A stretch of 64,000 bases of DNA. Source: Bacteroidota bacterium. GTDB taxonomy: Bacteria; Bacteroidota; Bacteroidia; Cytophagales; Cyclobacteriaceae. A program made the translations under genes and the position numbers. A model generated the notes under the pieces. It searched no databases. It was given only the letters and a program-made list of their open reading frames with translations, and had not been told where the DNA came from. How positions within the stretch are numbered: the stretch's first letter is position 1; the number at the start of each line of letters is the position of its first letter. Below, in pieces: positions 1-7,002 of this stretch. The DNA lies in the NCBI GenBank assembly GCA_016866235.1, contig VGMW01000006.1:1-64000 (forward strand). The letters run 5' to 3'.

Positions 1-20
1 CGTCGCCTTATTTAATCAGA

Positions 21-52
21 AAGCCCGTTGTCGAAAGATGACGGGCTTTTTT
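21..52 (+). terminator. Rho-independent terminator
   Basis: An 8-bp perfect stem (AAGCCCGT at 21-28, ACGGGCTT at 41-48) with a 12-nt loop is followed by a run of T to position 52. It probably ends a gene that lies to the left of the window. The bases before it (1-20) are too few to identify that gene. Confidence 0.75.
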
Positions 53-70
53 GTTTGTAGCCCACATCAT

Positions 71-186
71 GTCGCGCGGGTAAATGTGTCAGCAAATGTG
101 TCAGGTCATAAGACCTGACACGGAACAAAAGACCTGACACGGAACAAAAGACCTGACACGGAACATAAGGCATGAAACGGAATAAG
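71..186. repeat. Inverted repeat plus 19-bp direct repeats, copy 1
   Basis: A 24-bp palindrome (GTGTCAGGTC at 98-107, ATAA spacer, GACCTGACAC at 112-121) runs straight into tandem 19-bp units GACCTGACACGGAACAAAA at 112-130 and 131-149. A third unit with one base changed lies at 150-168 and a decayed fourth at 169-186. The left flank from 71 (GTCGCGCGGGTAAATGTGTC) is nearly the same as the flank of the second copy at 357. No reading frame covers it. It may be a family of genomic palindromic repeats; the function is unknown. Confidence 0.8.
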
Positions 187-292
187 TGGTTACGCTTTTA
201 GCTTAAGGTTCTATTTTTTTATCGTCCGCGAAATGTCGGAGGTTGTTACTTAAAATCAATTTCATTCTTGTCTTTCAATGTCATACGCATTC

Positions 293-318
293 CATGTCGG
301 GTGTTTTCACCCGACATG
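293..318. repeat. Perfect 11-bp palindrome with TTTT loop
   Basis: CATGTCGGGTG (293-303) and CACCCGACATG (308-318) are exact inverted copies around TTTT. It lies between the two GACCTGACAC repeat blocks and shares the CATGTCG start with the flank of copy 1. It could be an RNA hairpin or a protein-binding site. There is no T-run on the right strand to make it a clear terminator. Confidence 0.6.
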
Positions 319-356
319 ATTTCATGCTCATCTTTTGATGTAATGCCGAGGTTGCG

Positions 357-420
357 TGTCGCGTGGGCAAATGTGTCAGGTCATAAGACCTGACACGGAA
401 CATAAGACCTGACACGGAAC
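357..420. repeat. Inverted repeat plus direct repeats, copy 2
   Basis: This is the second copy of the block at 71-186, 275 bp further on. The palindrome GTGTCAGGTC (373-382), ATAA, GACCTGACAC (387-396) is identical. One full 19-bp unit (387-405, ending GGAACATAA) and one partial unit (406-420) follow. The flank GTCGCGTGGGCAAATGTGTC differs from copy 1 at only two positions. The whole 61-513 interval has no gene I can support; it is this repeat region plus the 5' region of the oxidoreductase at 514. Confidence 0.8.
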
Positions 421-513
421 AGATAAGGTCCAAAAAAAGCAGTCAAATAAAGATTGGGTTTTTTATAAACTTTGTTGCTTACAATGAAATGACTCGCTCT
501 AAATAAGTTCGTA

Positions 514-2241
514 ATGCCTATTTCAAAATCAACATATTTCAACATCGATGCCGAGAATAAAAATACCTACGACGCAATCGTCATTGGTTCGGGAATTTCC
601 GGTGGATGGGCTGCTAAAGAGCTGTGCGAAAAGGGTTTAAAAACGCTGGTGCTCGAGCGGGGCCGAATGGTGGAGCACATCAAAGACTATCCAACCGCTA
701 CAAAGCATCCCTGGGAACTTGAGCATCGTGGGCGCGTGGATGCAGAGACGCTCCGCAAAAATCCACTCATCAGTAAAGCTGCCGGATATGGAGAGGACAC
801 TAAACATTTCTTTATTCAGGACGCCGATCATCCCTACATTCAAAAAAAACCGTTTGACTGGATCCGAGGTTATCAGGTTGGAGGAAAATCGCTTACCTGG
901 GGACGAGCATGCCAGCGTTGGAGTAAATACGAATTCACTGCACCTGAGCGGCAAGGATATGGGATGAATTGGCCGATTGGTTATGACGATATCGCACCGT
1001 GGTATTCCCATGTCGAAAAATTTATCGGTGTGTGTGGCACAAACGATGGTCTGGATTCCATGCCTGATGGTGAATTTCTTCCTCCCTTTCAATTCAATTG
1101 TGCTGAAGACCACTTGAGTCAGACCATCAGAAAAAAATTTAATCGCCATATGGTTCATGCCCGCTGGGCTCATCTGACGCAGCCTACGGAGCTTCATTTG
1201 CATCAAGGCCGTGGAAAATGCCAGGCCCGGAATCTTTGCATGCGTGGCTGTCCGTTCGGTGGATATTTTAGTTCTGTTTCTTCGACTCTTCCGTGGGCGG
1301 AGCGAACCGGAAACCTGACCATTCGTCCAGATAGTGTTGTTCATTCTTTGATCTACGATCATGCCAAGGGAAAAGTAACCGGTGTTCGGGTAATTGATTC
1401 GGGCACGGGATCCGTTCATGAGTATTATTCTCGTATTCTCTTTCTAAATGCGTCAGCGCTAAACACGAATCTTGTTCTCCTAAACTCAACCTCAGCGAGG
1501 TTTCCCGATGGACTGGGAAATGACCATGGGTTTTTGGGAAAATACATTGCCTTCCACAATTACCGCGCAGGTGCTGCAGGTATCTTGGATCATTTCAACG
1601 ACAAATATTATACCGGCAGAAATCCGTCAGAACCCATCATTGCCAATTACCGAAATCTTGGAAAACAGGAAATGGATTATGTGGGCGGATTCACCACGTT
1701 TACCGGAGCCTACCGGCAGAAGGGTGATTTGAAGGTTATGGAGCAAAAGTGCGGAGCTGATTTAAAAGAAGCAGCGGTATTACCTGGTCCATGGCAGATA
1801 TATATGTACATGCAGGGAGAGACCATACCCAAGGAGTCCAATCAGGTTCGGCTAAGTAAAGCTGAAAATGACCGCTGGGGTATTCCTCTGCTTGAGACGG
1901 AGGTGGATTATGATCAAAATGATGAGCGTATGATTCGGGATTTTACTGAGCAATCTCAGCAGATGCTCAGTGCCGCTGGTTGTACTGAAATCAGTGTTTA
2001 CGATACCGGTCAGGCACCTGGACTGGATATCCACGAAATGGGTGGATGCCGAATGGGTACTCGACCCGAAAACTCAATGCTCAACAGCTGGAATCAGTTG
2101 CATGCCTGTAAAAATGTTTTTGTAACGGATGGTGCCTGTATGACCAGTACCGGTAATCAAAGTCCTTCCATTCTTTATATGGCACTTACCGCGCGCGCGG
2201 CAAATCATGCCATAGAGGAGCTAAACAAAGGAAACCTCTGA
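514..2241 (+). CDS. GMC family FAD-dependent oxidoreductase
   Basis: A glucose-methanol-choline type flavoprotein of 575 residues, the normal length for the family. The Rossmann FAD motif GSGISGGWAAKEL lies at about residues 25-37, and the C-terminal signature HEMGGCRMG starts at H507. The second active-site position is N548 (TGNQSPS), which gives the His/Asn pair seen in many sugar dehydrogenases of this family. It has no signal peptide. Relatives in Bacteroidota are often exported with a Tat-carrying subunit 3 encoded next door, but no such gene is present here: upstream is the repeat region, and downstream is a convergent MFS gene ending 2 bases away. The likely role is oxidation of a sugar or sugar alcohol (3-keto-glycoside or gluconate type), but the substrate cannot be read from sequence. 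Confidence 0.88.
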   Translation: MPISKSTYFNIDAENKNTYDAIVIGSGISGGWAAKELCEKGLKTLVLERGRMVEHIKDYPTATKHPWELEHRGRVDAETLRKNPLISKAAGYGEDTKHFFIQDADHPYIQKKPFDWIRGYQVGGKSLTWGRACQRWSKYEFTAPERQGYGMNWPIGYDDIAPWYSHVEKFIGVCGTNDGLDSMPDGEFLPPFQFNCAEDHLSQTIRKKFNRHMVHARWAHLTQPTELHLHQGRGKCQARNLCMRGCPFGGYFSSVSSTLPWAERTGNLTIRPDSVVHSLIYDHAKGKVTGVRVIDSGTGSVHEYYSRILFLNASALNTNLVLLNSTSARFPDGLGNDHGFLGKYIAFHNYRAGAAGILDHFNDKYYTGRNPSEPIIANYRNLGKQEMDYVGGFTTFTGAYRQKGDLKVMEQKCGADLKEAAVLPGPWQIYMYMQGETIPKESNQVRLSKAENDRWGIPLLETEVDYDQNDERMIRDFTEQSQQMLSAAGCTEISVYDTGQAPGLDIHEMGGCRMGTRPENSMLNSWNQLHACKNVFVTDGACMTSTGNQSPSILYMALTARAANHAIEELNKGNL

Positions 2242-2243
2242 CC

Positions 2244-3482
2244 TCACTCCTCCACAAAATTCAAATCCCGGTGGAAGGTTTCGTGGATGAGTCGTAAAGA
2301 CGCCAAAGCAACCACAACCGTCATCACGCCGATGACCATTGCTCCCGTGATCCAGCCCATTCCAAGATCGTTTCTGAAATAATTAAACAAAAGGGTGAGT
2401 GGAATAACAGTTCCCCGAATAAAATTTGGTGTCGTCGTGGCCACCGTACTTCGGAGGTTGGTTCCAAATTGCTCGGCAGCAACCGTCACAAAAATCGCCC
2501 AATACCCGAATCCAATACCTAAGAAGAAAGTAGTAGCGTAAAATACCGTTGGCGAATCCGATGGCTGATACAGATAAATCAGAATCCCCAGCAACATCAG
2601 CAACACAAAAAGGGTAACGGTCTTTTTTCTACTCTCCAGGCGCTGGCTGATCACACCCGCTAAGGTGCCGCCAAAAGTCAGCCCCAGATAACTGTACATG
2701 ATCGAGTCTCCAGCTGCTATTTTTCCGACAATACCCAGTTCACGCGCAAACTCCGGTGAGAAGGTCACGAGTATCCCGATGCCATACCACAAGGGCAGTC
2801 CTATAAGAATACAACCCATGAATCTTAAAAATCTTGATCTATCATTAAACAACATGAAGAAATCACCGCGTGAAACCTGCTTTTCATGTTCACGCAACTT
2901 CAGGAAAATGCCCGACTCAAAAACACTCACTCTGGCAATCAATAAGCACAAGCCAAGTCCTCCACCTATATAATAAGCAACGCGCCAATCAAACTCCTTG
3001 ACCACCAGATTGGCCACCACCGCTCCAAGCACTCCGACCGCAGCAATCAGTGAAGTGCCATAGCCGCGTAATCGTGTCGGTAATATTTCAGACACGAGGG
3101 TAATCCCTGCACCAAGTTCTCCCGCCAGCCCAATTCCGGCAATAAACCGAAGGATGGCGTACTGCGTAACATTCGTGACCATGCCATTGGCAATGTTGGC
3201 CAGTGAATACAGTAAAATTGATCCGAACAAAACCGAAAGTCGACCCCGCTTGTCCCCAAGGATTCCCCAGATAATTCCTCCCACCAAAAGTCCACCCATC
3301 TGTACTTGCAACAAGTGTTCTCCCATGATGGTAAGCTGATCATTGTCCTCAAACCCTAGCCCGATTAAACTGGGTTTCCGAACAATTCCGAACAAGAGCA
3401 AATCATAAATATCAACGAAGTAGCCAAGCGCAGCGACAATGACCGGTACACTGAGCAGTTTTTTCAGATCTTCTCTTTCCAT
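2244..3482 (-). CDS. MFS transporter, sugar/metabolite porter-like
   Basis: A polytopic inner-membrane carrier with about 12 hydrophobic segments. The loop after TM2 carries the MFS motif GDKRGR, and the half-way segment has ELGAGITLVSEILPTRLRG, typical of the sugar/organic-acid porter branch. I chose the ATG at 3482 (MEREDLKK), which puts TM1 close to the N-terminus. A TTG at 3530 in the same frame would add 16 polar residues and is less likely. The gene is convergent with the GMC oxidoreductase and divergent from the BNR-repeat gene at 3627. The substrate is unknown. A link with the neighbouring oxidoreductase is possible but is only inference from position. Confidence 0.85.
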   Translation of the reverse strand: MEREDLKKLLSVPVIVAALGYFVDIYDLLLFGIVRKPSLIGLGFEDNDQLTIMGEHLLQVQMGGLLVGGIIWGILGDKRGRLSVLFGSILLYSLANIANGMVTNVTQYAILRFIAGIGLAGELGAGITLVSEILPTRLRGYGTSLIAAVGVLGAVVANLVVKEFDWRVAYYIGGGLGLCLLIARVSVFESGIFLKLREHEKQVSRGDFFMLFNDRSRFLRFMGCILIGLPLWYGIGILVTFSPEFARELGIVGKIAAGDSIMYSYLGLTFGGTLAGVISQRLESRKKTVTLFVLLMLLGILIYLYQPSDSPTVFYATTFFLGIGFGYWAIFVTVAAEQFGTNLRSTVATTTPNFIRGTVIPLTLLFNYFRNDLGMGWITGAMVIGVMTVVVALASLRLIHETFHRDLNFVEE

Positions 3483-3626
3483 GGGTTTGGGGTATTCTGT
3501 CAAATTTAGTCCAACAAGGCCATTTACCAAGGTGATTTGGTCATTTTCAACTTTTCCATCCGGATAATTTTATTCGATTTTAATCTCCCTTTGCGTTATT
3601 ATCGGGGTTCCAAAACATTCATCCCA

Positions 3627-6600
3627 ATGAAAAAACTTTTACTACTAACCGCCTGCCTGATGTTGCTCTTCGTTGCGCAGGCACAGAAAAAACAGGCACA
3701 GGCATCTAAGCCTACCCTTACTTTCGATGAAAAACTTTACAATGCCCTCGAATGGAGATCCATTGGTCCCTTTCGTGGTGGCAGATCTGCTGCAGTTACC
3801 GGTGTTCCTGGTAAACCCAACCTCTATTACTTTGGTTCAACCGGTGGTGGTGTATGGAGAACAACCGACGGTGGCAACACATGGGAAAATATCTCCGATG
3901 GCTCCTTTGGTGGCTCCATCGGCTCTGTTGCAGTTAGCACCTGGGATAACAATGTGATTTATGTCGGAGGTGGTGAGGCCACTGTCCGTGGTAACGTTTC
4001 CTATGGTTATGGTATGTGGAAGTCCACCGATGCGGGAAAAACCTGGACCAGCATTGGATTGAAAGAATCCCGCCACATTCCGAAAATCCAAATCCATCCC
4101 AAAAATCCTGATGTGGTGTATGCGGCTGTGCTTGGTGACTTATTTAAGTCATCGCAGGAGCGTGGTGTTTACCGATCCAAGGATGGTGGTAAAAATTGGG
4201 AAAGGATTTTGTTTGCCAATACAGACGCAGGTGCTGTAGACCTCTGCATGGATCCCAACAACCCACGGATTTTATACGCATCCACCTGGCGGATTCGTCG
4301 TACCCCCTACAGCCTTGAGAGTGGTGGCGAAGGTTCTGCTTTGTATAAATCTGTCGATGGTGGAGACACCTGGGTGAATCTGTCAGCCAACCCTGGTATG
4401 CCCAAAGGTACCTGGGGTATCGTTGGTGTGTCTGTCTCGCCGGTCAATTCAGACAGGGTTTATTCTATCATTGAAAATGAAAGTGGTGGCGTTTACCGAT
4501 CCGATGATGCTGGTGCGACCTGGAAAAAAATGAATGATGACCGGAATCTCCGTCAGCGTGCGTGGTACTACAGCAAAATTTTTGCTGATACGAAGGATGT
4601 GGATATGGTCTACGTGATGAATGTTTCTTACCACCGCTCCAAAGACGGCGGAAAATCTTTCCAAAGTTTCAATGCACAACACGGTGATCATCATGACCTG
4701 TGGATTGCGCCGGAGGACAATCAGCGGATGATTATTGCTGATGATGGTGGAGGGCAAGTGAGTTTTGATGGAGGTGAAAATTGGTCAACCTACATGAATC
4801 AACCCACCGCGCAGTTTTATCGTGTGGTAACCGATAACAGTTTTCCTTACCGCATATATGGGGCGCAGCAGGATAACACTACCCTACGTGTTTTGCACCG
4901 TACCGATGGATTCTCTATTGGTTTGCAGGATTGGGAAACCACTGCAGGCGGAGAGAGTGGTCACCTCGCGGTAGATCCGCTGAATGAGGATATCGTTTAT
5001 GGCGGCAGTTACGATGGATACCTGGAGTCTCAGAACCACCGAACCAATGAAAGCAGAAGAATCAACCCTTGGCCTGATCTCCCAATGGGTCATGGTGCGG
5101 AAGGAGCGAAGTACCGCTTTCAGTGGAATTTTCCGATTTTCTTCTCGCCCCACAACCCTAAGAAGTTTTATGCAGCGTCTCAGAATTTGCATGTGACCTA
5201 TAATGGAGGAGAGAGCTGGGAGATCATTAGCCCGGATCTCACACGAAATGATCCGTCAAAGATGGGTTCCTCGGGCGGCCCCATAACCAAAGACAATACT
5301 TCTGTTGAATACTACTGCACCATATTTGCTGCAGCCGAATCACCGTTTGAAAAAGACTTGATTGTTGCGGGAAGTGATGATGGTTTGCTGCACATCACTC
5401 GCGATGGTGGTAAAGAATGGAAGAAAATTACTCCTCCGCTTCCGGATTGGAGTATGTTCAACAGTGTTGAATTTGATCCATTTGTAAAAGGGGGGCTATA
5501 CGTTGCAGCAACGCGCTACAAGTTGGGCGATTATCAGCCTTATCTGTACAAGTCAAAGGATTATGGTTCCACCTGGACCAAAATCACTGATGGAATCGAT
5601 GCAGGACATTTTACCCGCGTGTTGCGCGCCGATCCTAAACGTGCAGGGTTACTTTATGCCGGAACGGAGTCGGGTATGTACATTTCTTTTGATGATGGAA
5701 ACAGCTGGAAGCCTTTTCAGTTAAATCTGCCCGTTGTTCCTATTACTGATCTGACCATAAAAAATGACAACCTTATTGCAGCAACGCAGGGCAGAAGCTT
5801 CTGGCTTATCGACGATCTCACCCCGCTTCATCAGCTTGCTGAGGGTGTTGCGAAAAGTGACGTGCATTTATACAAACCAATGCCCAGTTACCGAATGGGA
5901 GCAGGTTTCAGCTGGGGCAGGGCTTCAAAAACTGAAGGGAAAAATCATCCAGGCGGTGTGATGGTCCATTACTATGTGAAGGACACCACAAAGATTTCAG
6001 CTTCTTTGGAAATTTTTGATAAGGGTGGAAAGCTCATAAAAAAATATGCTATGAAGCCTGACAGAAAATCTAAGGAGGAGCAGCTGCCGAAGGTCAAGCC
6101 TGGTATGAATCGCTTTGTTTGGAACATGCGCTATCCGGATGCGGAAGGTTTTGATGGATTGATTCTCTGGGCTGGTGGCCTGACCGGACCTCGTGCACTG
6201 CCTGGTACTTATAAGGTAAAACTTACGGTTAATGGAAAAACCGATGAAAAGGAATTCGAGCTTTTGAAAGACCCACGGACCAGTGGTTCGGACGCGGACA
6301 TTCGTGCACAGTTTGATTTTTTGATGTCGGTCCGTGATAAGTTGACCGAGACCCATCAGGCCATCAAAAAAATCAGGACAGCCCGTGAGCAGGTTAATAA
6401 GGTTACCGAGCCTATGCGGGGAAAGGCCGATATGAAGGAAATTACGGACCTGGCCAAGTCAATGCTGGATGAAATGAAGAAGGTGGAAGAGGCACTTTAT
6501 CAGACTAAAAATCGTAGTGGACAGGATCCGCTGAATTTTCCAGTGCGATTAAACAATAAGCTTGCAGCACTTAACAGCGAAGCAAGTGCTTCTGATTTCA

Positions 6601-6755
6601 GGCCTAATGAACAGACCATCGCGGTTTATAAGGAGATTGTCGGACAGATTGATGGTCAGCTTGGGGCTTTGAAAAAGATTTTTGACGAGCAGGTGCCTCG
6701 GTTTAATGACCTCGTAAAACAAAAGCAGATCAATGCCTTGCAATTCAATGATTGA
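3627..6755 (+). CDS. Secreted BNR/sortilin-type beta-propeller protein
   Basis: About 1042 residues with a clear signal peptide (MKKLLLLTACLMLLFVAQAQ). Many BNR/Asp-box units of the SxDGGxTW type follow (for example TTDGGNTWENI, SKDGGKNWERI, TRDGGKEWKKI). This is the VPS10/sortilin-like propeller family often annotated as 'glycosyl hydrolase' in Bacteroidota, although no glycosidase residues can be assigned. After the propellers comes a beta-rich part and a helical, probably coiled-coil C-terminal region (roughly the last 150 residues). There is no T9SS sorting tail. The start at 3627 is chosen for the signal peptide; an in-frame TTG at 3537 would put 30 residues in front of it. It is followed by a strong terminator at 6784. 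The likely location is periplasm or outside the cell; the partner is unknown. Confidence 0.85.
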   Translation: MKKLLLLTACLMLLFVAQAQKKQAQASKPTLTFDEKLYNALEWRSIGPFRGGRSAAVTGVPGKPNLYYFGSTGGGVWRTTDGGNTWENISDGSFGGSIGSVAVSTWDNNVIYVGGGEATVRGNVSYGYGMWKSTDAGKTWTSIGLKESRHIPKIQIHPKNPDVVYAAVLGDLFKSSQERGVYRSKDGGKNWERILFANTDAGAVDLCMDPNNPRILYASTWRIRRTPYSLESGGEGSALYKSVDGGDTWVNLSANPGMPKGTWGIVGVSVSPVNSDRVYSIIENESGGVYRSDDAGATWKKMNDDRNLRQRAWYYSKIFADTKDVDMVYVMNVSYHRSKDGGKSFQSFNAQHGDHHDLWIAPEDNQRMIIADDGGGQVSFDGGENWSTYMNQPTAQFYRVVTDNSFPYRIYGAQQDNTTLRVLHRTDGFSIGLQDWETTAGGESGHLAVDPLNEDIVYGGSYDGYLESQNHRTNESRRINPWPDLPMGHGAEGAKYRFQWNFPIFFSPHNPKKFYAASQNLHVTYNGGESWEIISPDLTRNDPSKMGSSGGPITKDNTSVEYYCTIFAAAESPFEKDLIVAGSDDGLLHITRDGGKEWKKITPPLPDWSMFNSVEFDPFVKGGLYVAATRYKLGDYQPYLYKSKDYGSTWTKITDGIDAGHFTRVLRADPKRAGLLYAGTESGMYISFDDGNSWKPFQLNLPVVPITDLTIKNDNLIAATQGRSFWLIDDLTPLHQLAEGVAKSDVHLYKPMPSYRMGAGFSWGRASKTEGKNHPGGVMVHYYVKDTTKISASLEIFDKGGKLIKKYAMKPDRKSKEEQLPKVKPGMNRFVWNMRYPDAEGFDGLILWAGGLTGPRALPGTYKVKLTVNGKTDEKEFELLKDPRTSGSDADIRAQFDFLMSVRDKLTETHQAIKKIRTAREQVNKVTEPMRGKADMKEITDLAKSMLDEMKKVEEALYQTKNRSGQDPLNFPVRLNNKLAALNSEASASDFRPNEQTIAVYKEIVGQIDGQLGALKKIFDEQVPRFNDLVKQKQINALQFND

Positions 6756-6783
6756 TCCGGCTGATTTAATTTGATCTTAAAAG

Positions 6784-6816
6784 AAAAAGGCTGTCCCAAA
6801 CGGGGCAGCCTTTTTT
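6784..6816 (+). terminator. Rho-independent terminator
   Basis: A 14-bp stem (6784-6797 with 6802-6815, one G-T pair) with an AAAC loop, flanked by A5 and T6. It ends the BNR-repeat gene. The A-run on the left lets it also work on the minus strand, for the tRNA-Leu gene that reads toward it. Confidence 0.88.
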
Positions 6817-6848
6817 GATGGTTATAACTTTTGAGTTATGATAAAATG

Positions 6849-6932
6849 TACCCGAAGCCGGAATCGAACCGGCACAGTGTTGCCACCACTAGATTTTGAG
6901 TCTAGCGCGTCTACCAGTTCCGCCATTCGGGC
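6849..6932 (-). tRNA. tRNA-Leu (anticodon CAA)
   Basis: On the minus strand the acceptor GCCCGAA (6926-6932) pairs with TTCGGGT, with a G-T pair at position 1. The anticodon stem CTAGA/TCTAG holds the loop CTCAAAA, giving anticodon CAA (reads UUG). The long variable arm of a class II tRNA is present (TGGTGGCAACACT). The T arm is GCCGG-TTCGATT-CCGGC. CCA is not encoded, which is common in Bacteroidota. Confidence 0.95.
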
Positions 6933-7002
6933 ATTTGATCATCCTCTGTTTTTAAGGGCGACAAATATGTGCAAAGTTTCATTTCCCGTCAAATTCTACT
7001 CA

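Noticed and set aside
112-186. Possible small CRISPR array from the 19-bp direct repeats
   Set aside because: The units are directly adjacent with no spacers, are only 19 bp, and no cas gene is in the window.
637-1419. 260-codon minus-strand frame inside the GMC gene
   Set aside because: The FAD and active-site motifs on the plus strand establish the coding strand.
3537-3626. TTG-initiated extension of the BNR protein
   Set aside because: The signal peptide begins at the ATG at 3627; the extension would bury it.
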